The translations under genes and the position numbers were made by a program. From NCBI GenBank assembly GCA_027475525.1, contig JAMWFC010000113.1:1972001-2036000 (forward strand): a DNA stretch of 64,000 bases. The letters are read 5' to 3'. The number at the start of each line of letters is the position of its first letter. The stretch's first letter is position 1. Below, piece by piece: positions 31,901 to 43,539 of this stretch. The notes beneath the pieces were generated by a model, which saw nothing but the letters and a program-made list of their open reading frames with translations, had not been told where the DNA came from and made no database searches. The stretch comes from Macrolepiota albuminosa (taxonomy: Eukaryota; Basidiomycota; Agaricomycetes; Agaricales; Agaricaceae).

Positions 31901-33721
31901 GCTGACTTTACTCCAGCTCTTTCTCAAGTATGCAAGGCCAGAGCAGCCTCTGCTACTAGATCTTCCTGAGCACCCTCCTGGTTACCTCGGCAGATGTCTC
32001 AAAGGATGCTCACTTCTTCTTCCTGGTCAACCACACTCTCTAGAGCATGGATAGCAAACAGTTCTGACTTCAGGAGTACAATCTTATCATTGTTGCTAGC
32101 TTCTGAACCATGGTCTGCTTGTCTAGAAAGCACATCTGGCTTGCCTATGCTTTGTTCAGGTTTGTGATGTAGAGAGAAGTCAAAGTTGACCAGAGGACCA
32201 TCAAGCCTGTCAGCAGTTAAGTTTCTTGGCTGTCTAAAAGTATTCTAAGTTCTTGTGATTAGTTCACACCTTGAACTTATGCCTGGCACCCTCAAGAAAA
32301 TGTCACCACTCCTCAAATGACTGAATGATAGCCAGTATCTCCTTGTCATAGATCTCATAATTTTTTTTTTTTTTTTGGTGGTGTGTTTACAGCATCTCAA
32401 CATATCTACATCTCTCAGCATGCTGGGTGGAACAAATCATGTTAGCTTTGAGTTGCCCACAAATTGAAGGGGTTGGACCTCCATGTACCAAGGTAGGAAT
32501 GCATTTATGCACAAATTCCAGCACAAACTGAAAGATAGTGTGGGACTCAATAATCATTGTCATAATACCCACTAAACTTCTCTTCTGCAGCTGACCACCA
32601 GGCATCCATGGAGAAATGCCTGGGTGGTTGAGGGACATGGTTTGAACCCAGAGCTCCTTGCTGCATTATATCAGCAGAAGGCCACTTAAGGGGTCTTGGA
32701 CTTGTGTGGTGTGCCGCTACACCACACGTTCCCCTAGATCTCATAATTTTGCTCCACAGCATTGAGACTCTTGGAGTAGAAAACCACAGAATGCCACTTA
32801 CCATTTTTCTTTGATTGCTGAGAGAAGACGGCTCCAGTAGCAAAATCTGAGCTATTGGCTTCAACACAGAAGGGAGAGTTGTCATTTGGAAATAGAAGGA
32901 TAGGCTTTGAAGTGACTGCCTGTTTGAGGGCATCAAAGGCTGTCTGCTGTGCTACATCTCAGTGCTAAGGAGTGTTCTTAGTAGTGAGATTAAAGAGGGG
33001 CCAGACATGGTGTGAGAAATCCTGAATAAATCTCGGATAGAAGTTGGTGAAGCTCAGGAAGGCTTGAACCTCCTTCTTGTTCTTAGGCTCTGGCCACTCT
33101 GCCACACCAGCCACTTTTACTAGGTCCATCTCAGCCATTCCATGGGAGATGACCAGTCCAAGATATTCAACCTTGGTCTGCTCAAATTTATACTTCTCTG
33201 GCTTAAGATAGAGTTGATGCTGGCAAAGACATTCCAGTACAATGCATGTAATCTGATGATGCTCCTCTATAGTCTTGGTATAGATGAGGATATAATCAAG
33301 ATATACACACGAAACACCTTCTGCTATAAGGTCTTGGAAGATGTTGTTCATCATGGTCTGGAAGGTGGCTGGGCTATTAGTAAGGCCAAAGAACATCACC
33401 AGAGGTTCAAAGAGTCCATGATCTGTTTGGAATGCTGCATTCCACTCATCACCTTCTTTGATGCACACATTGCTGTAGCCCCAGTGGATGTCCAACTTGG
33501 TGAAGTAGCGTGCATCTTGGAGGTTGTTGACAAGCTCTGAAATGAGTGGTAAGGAGTAGCAATTCTTTACAGTTATTGTGTTCAAGACACAGTAGTTCTG
33601 AACCAGATGTAGGAGATCCATCCTTCTTCTTAATGAAGAAGACTGGAGAGACCATTGGAGACTTTGAGGAGTGGATGTGACCAGAGTCTAAATTCTCCTG
33701 CAAGAAGGCATCAAGCTCATC
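31901..33721 (-). pseudogene. Old gypsy RT and RNase H remnant
   Basis: RT from about 33703 to 32965: [45 protein letters not shown], the active site as YLDY instead of YLDD, and EYLGLVISHG. RNase H follows (FDALKQAVTSKPIL, VEANSSDFATGAV, FYSKSLNAVEQNYEIYDKEIL) and is interrupted by the SINE between VEQNYEI and YDKEIL. Inactive. Confidence 0.8.
32361..32735 (-). mobile_element. tRNA-derived SINE with poly-A tail and target-site duplication
   Basis: About 375 bp, minus strand. The 5' end at 32735 reads AGGGGAACG, then a pol III A box TGGTGTAGCGG, and about 65 bp later a B box GGGTTCAAACC (32639-32649 region). The 3' end is a 16-nt A run (T run at 32361-32376). It is flanked by direct repeats AGATCTCATAA (32350-32360 and 32736-32746), which interrupt the RNase H coding sequence of the gypsy element. 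These are the hallmarks of a LINE-mobilised tRNA-type SINE. The body beyond the tRNA-like head (about 270 bp) has no similarity I recognise. It retains CpGs, so it is younger than its host element. Confidence 0.85.
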
Positions 33722-34850
33722 TTATTCTCTAGGAGAGAGAGAATAGACCTTGCAGCTAGAGGGCTCAGCATTAGGTGTGAGCTCAATAGCATGGTCCCAC
33801 TGCTTATGCTCTGGCAGAAAGTCAAATGACACCTTAGAGAAAACATCTTCAAAGTCCTGCAGATGATGAGGAACCACATTTTGGAATGACTTGGAAGCAG
33901 AGTTAGCAGCAAATGCCTGAGCTAGCTGCTGGGAAGTAGTTTGGCTAGCTCTAATCTCTGCCACAATTGGTGGAGGTTGTAACATAGTTGCAAAAAATCC
34001 TATCATCTGTCTCAATAGCCTTATCTGAAGACTCTGGATCAGGAGCACACCCATCTTCCATCTGGGCTTCACTCACCACACTTTGAATGTCCTCATAGAG
34101 GGCCTTTCTATAAAAGAACATCAAGAGGGGAGGATCTAGTAGGTTGAGGTCTGCAAAGGGAAGGTGTCCAACTAGGCAAGCATGTATAGTAGCATGCTCA
34201 TAGGCTGATGCTCTATGCTTCTCCCTAACTTCCTTGGCATATATAGAGCACCATCAAGAGCACTGGCTCATACTCACCTTACCAAACGTGTCATTGGATG
34301 TGTACTGGGACATCAACAACAAATGGCACTGTAGACTTGATATCGATGGTGAGCTACTTGCAATTCTACAGTGGGATAGTTGAAGGACCTCTACTGCAGA
34401 TGATGTAATCTGCCTTTGGGCACTACTTGCATGAGAATTTGCTCAAGGTCATTCATACCTTGAGGAAGGATTCTATTACCTTGTCAGAATGAAACCTTGT
34501 CATCATGATCTGTGGATGCATGGTCCATATCAAGGACTGCTACCACCCCCACTAGTGGTCACTATGACCACAAAGGACTAGTCAGTGAATTTTCCTCTTG
34601 CAGGAGCATCTATCTTGGCTAACACTGACTTTGATATGGCCACCTTTCTCAAGAATGGACTACACCACCTGCTATCTGCATGAACATGGCAAGCATTACT
34701 TATAGTTATTGTTGGCTAATATCAACACTTAACAAACTACAGGAGATGCCTTATCAGTCTTGTGGGGAAGCTTGTGGATGCCACCCTTCTAGAGACTGTA
34801 ACCAGTCTGAAAAGAGGGCATGTAACTGAGTGAACTAGAGCCTAAGCTCT
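33722..34850 (-). pseudogene. Old gypsy protease/linker region, heavily decayed
   Basis: At 34072-33722 there is one longer frame leading into the RT (SKVSFDFLPEHKQWDHAIELTP, the conserved segment before the RT core). Upstream only short frames remain, in the position of protease and the end of gag. No intact DSG motif seen. Confidence 0.5.
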
Positions 34851-34959
34851 AGATCTAACTTTAATTTTATTCTTTATTGAACAACCTCCTCATTGTTCAG
34901 TAGATCCAGCATAGTATGTACCATCATAATTTATATATTACTAAATTACATAATATACT

Positions 34960-35477
34960 TATAAAGACAACCTCTGGAGGCTGTGGCTCAGTCACACAGC
35001 TGGCAGAAGGAGATCCAAAGTGTATTAGAGTATATACTGACAATATTATAACAACTACTCACCTGGCAGAAGGAGATCCAAATAGAACAAGTCTAGGGAT
35101 TTCTTATGCCAGGTTAGATGCTTCTGGGGCCTCTGAAGCATGGGAAATAACTGTACAGTATAACAAAACCTTAAAAACTCAAAAATTGCCTAAACAAACA
35201 ACTGTGCAAATGAGGCAGGAAAACTCCAGACTTTGGAAGTTAAGAAAAGCAAACTCCAGCTTATATAAGCAGTCCGGAAGTGGTGCTGAAGGGCCCACAC
35301 TTGTCTGAATGATAGCTAAAGAACCAGAGCACCTTAAAGGCTGAGAATAGTACTAACAGATAGTGTTGAGAAAATAAAAACAGCAAAATGAGAGAATGAT
35401 AGAAAAAATAAGGAAAAGAATGAAAGGAGTGAAGGAATAGGGAGTGAAAAAAGGAAGAAATGAAGAGTCCCCTGACA
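34960..35477 (-). repeat. LTR of old gypsy element (5' LTR)
   Basis: Counterpart of 29935-30453. The sequence following it on the minus strand does not resemble the leader that follows the other LTR, which points to a deletion or recombination at the 5' end of the internal region. Confidence 0.85.
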
Positions 35478-35625
35478 ATACTACATATAATCATTGCCGC
35501 TACCTTATCTAAGGTAGCTTTTTTGTTATACTACTTGTAGGACTGAATCTGACAATACTACATATAATCATTGCCGCTACCTTATCTAAGGTAGCTTTTT
35601 TGTTATACTACTTGTAGGACTGAAT
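35472..35625. repeat. 77-bp tandem duplication, non-coding
   Basis: Units 35472-35548 and 35549-35625 are identical; each carries a GCTACCTTA/TAAGGTAGC inverted repeat able to form a hairpin. It straddles the right end of the gypsy LTR. Same period as the seven others. Confidence 0.95.
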
Positions 35626-36514
35626 CAAATATTGATCTGATTCTGTGGTGTGATTGTAAGCTACTGACATCATTTCAGAGCTGCTGATCTGGTGTATCCT
35701 TTCTATTTTTGGCTCTTTTCTAAAATTAATTCCTGTATATTGCTCTAGATTTTTGTAGACCACTCTAACTTTCCACTTATTTCTGAGCAAACTGGTGTCT
35801 ATGGATGCCCTCAACAACATTCAGGAATGCATTGACTGCTATCTCACTCAGTCTTCTACTACCATCAAAAATTAGTGTATTTTTGCAGACTCTGTTTTAA
35901 AAACAATTAAAGATTGACATGCTAACAAAGCAGCCAAACAAGCTGCCTAAGAAGCCAAAAAATGTGCTGAGGTAGCTCTTTACTTCTTTCTTCTCTTACT
36001 CATCTCTCATCCTCTATTTCTCTCTAGGCCTGTCGATATAACAATGCTCACTAAACTCATGAGTGGCATTAAAAATGTAATCGCAATGTGAAAATGATGA
36101 GTGTGTCATTTTCTTGTTCCACTAAATACAAAACTAATGACATGAGCTCTTTCTTTTTTTTTTAGAAATTCAAAGTGATGAATTATTTATGTATTTTGCT
36201 TATTTTTTGCTTTCCTTCTAGCTTGTGCATAAAATCACATCCAAAGCTAAGAAACCTTGCTTCTAACTCTTCATTGATGCATTCTCTTCCTTCTATCACT
36301 TAATTTACTCTTATTTGGCTCTACTTAGCTTCTTTATTAACCCAACAGATCATGTGCACAGATTTTGTTAAATGAGACTGACTGTATCTTAGCTAAAAAT
36401 AACAAGATCTTCCATAGCTACTCTCTAAGATAACATACAGATACTCAAGCAAACCACTGATAATGTCTAAATTGAATTAAGATGTACCATCACTAGTACA
36501 GCTATTTAGTTAAT
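35626..36514. other. AT-rich non-coding sequence
   Basis: No frame with coding character. CpG-poor transposon debris; nothing assignable. Confidence 0.5.
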
Positions 36515-38206
36515 ATTGCTTTGAGTGTGCTTAGTATTTGAAAGAGTCCTGAACAGGTCTCAGAGAATGCATAGTAGACAAAAGGTTGAAAGAAAAGAAA
36601 GTAAGTGATTGTAGATGCTTATATAAAGCTCTAAATATGGCAAGAGAGCACTAAAAGTCACTAAGAGGCACAGAAAAGTTGCCAAAGAAAGGTGCTAAGA
36701 GACACTAGAGAGTTATAAAAAAAAAGCATCAAGAGACACTAAAAAGAGTTGCTAAAAGGTGCTAAGTGTTAGTACTTAGAATAAGAAGATAAAATGATAG
36801 GATTGCTTAGCAGATCTAAGCTCAAATGCCAAGCTATAGTTGCAAGGTGCTAAGAGATTGCAGAAAAAGAGAGAAAAAACTAAAGCAGAGTCCTCTTGCT
36901 GACATAGTCAATCAAAAGATATTCTATTGCATAGGGTGACCAAAATGGTAGGATACAATTCCTTACTGCTAATTTGATGATGTGCTACTAACAAAAAGTA
37001 AGTATTTATAATAAAAGAAATTAGCCATTGCTAAGAGGCTAAGCATTACCAAAGAGCAGTAAACTGATAAGAATGTAAGTAAATGCCATGAATTAAACTA
37101 TATGGTAAAAAGGTCCACAATTATTCTGTTTGTCTAACATCAGGTGCCAAGATGAAACTCTCAGCTATCTGTTATTAAAATACTCCATCATTTTGTCCTA
37201 TAAGTGCTGCCACCAGCTAAGAACATTATTTCAGATTGACTGATGTCAAGTGTTCATGTCCATGTATAGCTATGAAGTGCAAGTGGCAAGGTGCAACAAG
37301 GTATCAACAGTGGTGCTAAGAATAGGTAATGCCATAAAAAGTGGTCTTGGAGTAATTGGAGGCTCTAGCTGCAAGTTATTAGTATAAAAATATGCAAAAA
37401 TTAGCATCTGAAGTGCTAGTAGCACCAATAGGCTAATGTGAGGTGCTGGTATTGGCACTATCTGTGGACATCCATAATAAGTGCTTATTACTGCCTGCCA
37501 GCAACTTTTTGCACTGGATATAGCCCAATAGCTCTGCAAGCAGCTCATAGTACATTGCAAGGCTATCTAAATCATGCTCAACAATTAAGCTGTCTCCAAT
37601 ACAGAGATCATGATTGGAGAGCTGCAAGTTTGCTCTCCAAATTGATTTATCTTTTCAGCTTACTTGTCTCTGTTTTTACACTCATTATCTCTATTTCCTC
37701 AGCCAGCTGTTGAAAGCCTAGATGTTGAAATTTCTGGGCCAGATTCCAAGAATGGACTGTTAGGAAACCAGTTTACAGACTGTGTCCAACTCTACTCCAA
37801 GCTTAGTCCAACAACATGCCCACTCTTAGCATATTCAAATGACTACTTGGCCTATTCTATCCTCTTTTATCTACTATTAGTTAGCTTTAATAAGACATAT
37901 GCATAGACCTTACTCAGCATTGATTATTGTTAGTTATACTCCATTACATACTGGGGCCTGATTAGTTAAGCAGTATTAGTAATAGCACAGCCACTGATGT
38001 AGATATAAAGGCAGCCTGTAGATAGAATATTCTCAGGCTGAACAATAGCAGTGTTCTTCTGGCCTACAACTTACTGTAAGCTGTCTAGTGATGTCTGACT
38101 GCTCAGTTAGCCTTGCCAGTCTCTTGCCTGATTCCTGCCTACCTCTAAGCTTGCTTGACTCCCACTTGTCACTAGTACTTGCTGGCTCTGTGGAAAGAAT
38201 TCCACA
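36515..38206 (+). repeat. Long CpG-depleted repeat, copy 1, with an LTR-like 3' part
   Basis: Diverged copies occur at 62552-64000 (same strand) and, for the 3' third, at 57100-57540 (opposite strand). The conserved 3' part starts near TGTTAGGAAACC (37759), holds TATAAAGGCAGCCTG and a CAGTGTTCTTCTG block, and ends near TTCCACAGACATC (about 38206), which resembles an LTR with promoter. The 5' 1.2 kb is rich in GCTAAGAG/GTGCTAAG words and has no coding frame. Several short frames (for example 37270-37560 minus) have no recognisable similarity. Confidence 0.6.
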
Positions 38207-40309
38207 GACATCAAGTGTTCCCCTTCTATGGATGAGATAGCTAATGCCATTGAGGATGCCTTATAGCTACAGTATCCCTTGCCATAGTATACAGCCTTAA
38301 TAAACTTCTCTTTCCTGCCCAATAAACATGTTTTTGACATTTTTATTTTGAGCCAATGTCTGAATGATGTAATTACCCCATCTTTTTGATCAATCATGAT
38401 CCCCAGTGAAAATTGTATCATGCCAGAATGAGCCAAATCATGTCAAATAGATGTCAATCGAGTGTGATTGTGCCAAATTGTGAGATTGTCTTTGATCTCT
38501 GTTTTCATTGACTACTTTCAGACATTTGCTTGACCTAGTTTATACCTTCTGACAAGAGACGACGTCATAGCCTTACTTTGATCAACATAGTCACATACAC
38601 ATCTAGCATGTACTATTATTAAATATATGACTGGTACCCACTATTCTGCATTGTGCTCAATGTATTGCACCTGTGTTCTCTCTTCAAGTATTCTCAACTA
38701 AGCTGTATCTACTGTAGCAGGACAACATAGCTCAAAGTTCTGGCCCCAAAAAGCAATACTTCTGTAGTTGTAGAAAATTTTGAAAGACTCGGTGCGAAGT
38801 ATCAAGATCAACCTTCTATGCACACAGCAAGAAGAAATCAGTGTCAGCGGTACCATCAGTAACTAGATCTGGTGTAGGACAATCATGCACTACGACTTTG
38901 GCTGGACAGTATGAGATTTCACAAAATGCAGGTGGAGATCACTTCAAGAATAACGAAGTTCAGAGAGATTCATCTGAAGCAACTCCTGAAGTGAGTACTG
39001 CTTGCCTTTGGCTTCATATAGCCCAGCCAATCTTTCTAGGCCTCTGTAGATTCTCCATTTCTTGATTTAGAAGCAGATCAAGGAATGCAAGAATAGCAAC
39101 ATCAAGCACCACCTCCCTCAGGTCCAATTCCAACACCTAGTGACTATGATGATGATGATGATACATCGGAATGCTACAGTAATATTGAAGAAGTTCAAAT
39201 AGCACAACAATTCATAGAAGTTCTCAAGAATGCAGAACTTGATAATGGAGATCTTTCTGCCAAGACAATTGCTGTACTACTAGACTCACCAAAGGATTCT
39301 TTGAAGCTTAATTCAGAAGATGACTCAGACAATGATCTTCTGATGTGCCTGTGCCTCTTTTTGAATGCTTGCAACTCTGCAGATAAGTATAACGATGCAA
39401 TTCGTGCCATGAAACAACAATTTGGAGATCATGACATTCTTTTATATGATCAGCTCAAATGTCAGATTGCACAGCTTACTGGTATCTCTCCTATCATTTG
39501 TGACATGTGCATCAAGTCCTGCCTTGCATATACTGGACCTTTCTCCAACAATCTTCAGCACTGGCATTGTGGCAAGCCTTGTTTTGATCCTGTTACACAC
39601 AAATCAAGGCAAGAATTTTGTACAATCCCTATAGGTCCAGCCATCCAGGCCTTTAAGCAAAATTACCAGACCACAAGTGACATGAACTATTTCTGGTCTC
39701 ATGTAACCAAGCTCTTGGCAGAACAGCAAAAAAAAGGTGTGATTGAACTCATTGACAACATTACCTGTAGAACAGATATTCTGAAGACTGTCAATCAAGA
39801 TGATATAGGTGAGCATGATACAGTTCTTATGATGTTCTTTGATAGAGCACAGATCTACTGCAACAAGCAATCTGACTGCTGGTTCTACAGTGGCTCAAAA
39901 AACTGTCCCAATGTTTCATACTTTTTGAAAGATGACATTGGCATGAAGGATGGGAAGTACATAAAATTCTGATTAAATCATGTAAAATACTATGGCATCA
40001 TAGCTACAGAATAAATTTAGGTTTATGTAATCAAGATCAAAAGTGATGGAGCAATAGCCATTTTAAAATATTCACTCATTGGGACAGTTTTTTGAGCATC
40101 TCTAATTTTTCAGGTTTATCCCTATTTTACTCAGAAATAAAGAGTAAGTTGCATGTGAAAATATAAACAAAGTCATGTGACCATGTTTAGATATATTTGG
40201 GAGTAGTTCAAGCTGGTTGAACCACATCTTGACCTTCAACCACTATCATGAAATCTATTCCTTCTGCACAACACTCTACTGTTGTTTCTTTTCTTGCTCA
40301 AAGGTATTC

Positions 40310-41343
40310 TCTGGTCAGATTGGGGCTCAAACTGGTCTAGGGAAGTCTACTACTAGGAGGATTGGTAGAGAGTTGGAGATGGACAAGGAAAACCATCCTG
40401 GAGGCCATCCTGCTAAGCTTACTCCATGTGATAAACAGGCTATTGTTCGTTGGAGATGGACAAGGAAAACCATCCTGGAGGCCATCCTGCTAAGCTTACT
40501 CCATGTGATAAACAGGCTATTGTTCAACAAATTTCAACTGGGAGACTTGATACAGCTGTCCAGGCCACTAATTTTATCAACAACATCATTTCCAACCCTG
40601 TCTCTTCCAAGACTGTCTGGAATGTGTTGAAGGAGGAGAGGTATTGATCTGCTACCAAGAGAAAAGTTCCTATGCTCAAAGCTAAACATTGACAACTACA
40701 GCTTAAATGGGCTCAGAAGCATCAGAACTGGACTATAGAGGACTGGAAAAGGGTGTTGTGGACAGATGAGACAAAGATTAACAGAATTGGGTCAGATGGG
40801 AAGCAGTATGTGTGGAAGCTACAAGGAGAAGACATTTCAGACCGAACAACTACACCTACTGTGAAGCATGGAGGAGAGAATAATCTCATGTTATGGGGCT
40901 GTATGAGTTGGAATGGGGTAAAAAAGCTTGTAGAGGTGGTGGAGATCATGAATGCAGAGCAGTACTGTGAAATTTTAGATAATGGAGCAAAGGAGAACTT
41001 TGAGAAGTTGGAGATGGAGGAGGGTGCCCACTACTTTCAACAGGAGAATGACTCCAAACACAACTCCAAGAGGGCTGACAAGTGGTTTGAGGACAACAAC
41101 TTTAATGTCCTTTGGTGGCCAGCCCAATCCCCTGATCTCAACCCTATTGAACATCTCTGGGAGTACCTCAAAGAGCAACTTAGGCAATATGAAACACCTC
41201 CTTATGGTGTGCATGAATTATGGGAGAAGGTTGCAAAGGAGTGGGATGAAATACCACCAGAGGTATGCCAAAGACCAATAGAAAGCATGCCTAGAAGGAT
41301 TCAAGCAGTTATCAAGGCAAATGGAGGACATACAAAGTACTAG
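40310..41343 (+). pseudogene. Tc1 transposase, inactivated
   Basis: Order: HTH GQIGAQTGLGKSTTRRIGREL, KLTPCDKQAIVQQISTGRLD, two in-frame stops (after EERY and AKH), then WTDETKI (first Asp), QQENDSKHNSK (second motif), NPIEHLW (third, Glu), and SMPRRIQAVIKANGGHTKY to the stop at 41341-41343. The second motif has Glu where Tc1 relatives and element 1 (QQDNDPKH) have the catalytic Asp. The 77-bp duplication at 40372 repeats the MDKENHPGGHPAKL segment out of frame. The N-terminal start is not clear. Confidence 0.87.
40372..40525. repeat. 77-bp tandem duplication in Tc1 transposase
   Basis: Units 40372-40448 and 40449-40525 are identical. Counting one unit joins PCDKQAIV to QQISTGRLD, as in Tc1 element 1 where no duplication is present, which supports an error rather than biology. 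Confidence 0.95.
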
Positions 41344-43539
41344 ATACTAAAATTAGAGATGCTCAAAAAACTGTCCCAATGAGTGAATATTTTAAAATGG
41401 CTATTGCTCCATCAGTTTTGATCTTGATTACATAAACCTAAATTCATTTTGTAGCTACGATGCCATAGTATTTTACATGATTTAATCAGAATTTTACGTA
41501 CTTCCCATCCTTCATGCCAATGTCATCTCTCAAAGAGTATGAAACATTGGGACAGTTTTTTGAGCCACTGTATGTCTGGATTATACTCTGCTTTTTTTCT
41601 GAACTTCACTGTACAAAGCATTATGTAATTTCTGGTGGTATAATGCCTGGCCCATTCAAAATCAAGATTGTCAAGTCTTATCTTGTGGTTGGTCTTTGCC
41701 ATGTGGCTGCCATCAATAAGGCTGGTAGACTTAAAGTTTGAGATGCATTTCGTCAAAAAACTGTCATTTCCAAATTCTACATTACTCTTGCAACAGCCAA
41801 TGGCCCAGAGATAGTTTACCTCAATGGGCTTATTGGTCACTCTGGAAAATATGGCTACCACCTCTAGTGTGGCCTTCCTGGCTGTCATAAACCTGGTGCA
41901 CCAATATACTACCCAGTTCTATCAAAACCTAATGACTATATTGTTCAAGGCTGTAATTATAATAATATTCCTCCTTACATTGTCCATCCAATTGATCAAG
42001 TTCAGTATCAAAGTAGTCTGACACATGTCATAAATACAAAAATGCACTGGAAATATGAATTTCAACGCTGTAAAACTGAAATCTGCAAGCCAAGTATTTT
42101 TAGTGGCTTACTTCCTAAGACATATCTTGGAATCTCCAACATGTTTCCTGGTGACATCATGCATCTGATTCTGAATCTTGCTGATCTTCTTCTGGGATTA
42201 TAGTGAGGAAAACTAGACTGTGCATGTACAACTGATACAACTGGGGCTTGGCCAAGATGTTGCTAGATTCACATCCTATTTTCCTGGATCTTTTGACCAT
42301 CCACTACAAAACCCTGCCAAGAAAATCAACAGTGGTTACAAGGCCTGGAAATATCTTTTATATGTGTTTGGATTAGCTTCTGGCTTACTATATGGAGTTC
42401 TTCCTTTTCCATTCTAGCACTCATTCTGCAAGATAGTTGCTGGTGTTTGTTTTATCTATCAACATTGAATACATTCAATGACTCAACTTGTTGCAGCTCA
42501 TACATATCTCATTGAAAGTGTAGCAGAATTCGAGGCACTCTACATTCAGCGCAGAGCTGATAGAATCCATTTTGTATGCCCCATCATTTACACATTGACA
42601 CATCTTCCAACTGAAATCTTATGCATTGGGCCTGGTATTGTCTCTTCCCAATGAACAATGGAATGACAGATTGGTAGCCTTACTAGTGAAATCAAGCAAG
42701 ACTCAAACCCATATGCAAATTTATCTCGCCGTGCTGTAAAACATGCTGAAGTTATCTGCTTGAAGACTACATTTCCAGAGCTTGATCCTCTTTCCAGCAA
42801 TCAGATTGATTTACCACAAGGTGCCAAGGATGTTGATGATGGCTATGTTTTGCTCTGAGCTGTTGATACTTGTAAACAAGCAATAACAGAAGCAGAAAAT
42901 GACACATTTTATAAATACTTGATAAACGACATTCAATGTGGACCTGAAAATATCCCATACAACTTCAGGCCTGCATTTGTCATATGATGGACATGTCTGC
43001 AACTACCACAGAAATATGGTAGCCAGATTGCACGGTCTTTGTGAAAAGAGAGTTTGAAACTATTGGAAAGAACTCGAATAGCACGATGAGTTAAAGTATG
43101 TTGGCCTTTTTCTGAAATTATTTCAATGAATCTCATTTACAAGCATAGCTGCAGTACAAAAATCAGATTGAATTTGGTGATGTACATTACTATTTTCAAT
43201 GCAAGTTAAAAACTGGTGTTGTCCGATTATTAGCAGCAATATCTCTCTATAGCCAACCTGACTCTGAGCTGCTGTCACTATCTGCTGATACTCTTTGGTC
43301 TTGTAGACATCAAGAAAATAATAGTATTGTTGTTGTTGATGTTCATGCAATTCTGGCTATAGTCACTATTGTTCCACACTCAACAGATTTGTTGGGCCAA
43401 GATTGGGAGGGTTGGGTGTTTGTGGTCAAAAAACCTGGTCTATATATCAGCATAATGGCTGGAGTAATAGAGAATGTACCAGAAGATGAGGATGATTCTG
43501 ATATTAATGAATAGATTCACGTTGAAATTGCAAGTTGCA

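Larger units (their letters stand above)
29935..35477 (-). mobile_element. Old, CpG-depleted chromodomain gypsy element
   Basis: Two LTRs of about 518 bp (29935-30453 and 34960-35477), on the minus strand starting TGTCAGGGGACTC and ending CTTACA/TTATA, enclose a decayed pol. No target-site duplication is visible (flanks TCTGC and ATACT), and gag is missing from the interior, so the pair may be a rearranged composite. A purine tract GAGAGGGGATGA sits directly before the 3' LTR. A SINE interrupts the RNase H region. CpG is nearly absent except inside the SINE. Confidence 0.85.
39898..41570 (+). mobile_element. Tc1/mariner element 2 with long terminal inverted repeats
   Basis: Starts CAGTGGCTC at 39898 and ends GAGCCACTG at 41570, flanked by TA on both sides (39896-39897, 41571-41572). 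Arms of about 213 and 222 bp (39898-40110, 41349-41570) are highly similar. Within each arm the 20-bp motif GCTCAAAAAACTGTCCCAAT occurs at the outer end and again, inverted, at the inner end. It is inserted in the Plavaka transposase gene between the codons for WFY and VWI. One 77-bp duplication inflates its length. Confidence 0.95.
38840..43515 (+). pseudogene. Plavaka/Tnp2-type transposase, split by a Tc1 element and full of stops
   Basis: Large fungal transposase family related to plant CACTA Tnp2. Segments in order: LLMCLCLFLNACNSADKYNDA and ICDMCIKSCLAYTGPF (39301-39560), KSRQEFCTIPIGPAIQAF, DTVLMMFFDRAQIYCNKQSDCWFY up to 39895; then, after the Tc1, VWI...GGIMPGPFKIK, GLCHVAAINKAG, YLNGLIGHSGKYG, GAPIYYPVLSKPNDYIVQGC, KPSIFSGLLPK, MFPGDIMHLILNLADLL, YFPGSFDHPLQNPAKKINSGYKAW, RIHFVCPIIYTLTHLPTE, YFQCKLKTGVV, LWSCRHQENNSIVVVDVHAIL and a C-terminus at about 43515. 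Intron positions and frameshifts were not resolved. The conserved DTVLM...D element has DRAQ where DGAQ is usual. Confidence 0.8.

Noticed and set aside
32639..32735. A tRNA gene
   Set aside because: A and B boxes are present but no cloverleaf or anticodon arm closes properly, and an A tail and target duplication follow. It is a SINE head.
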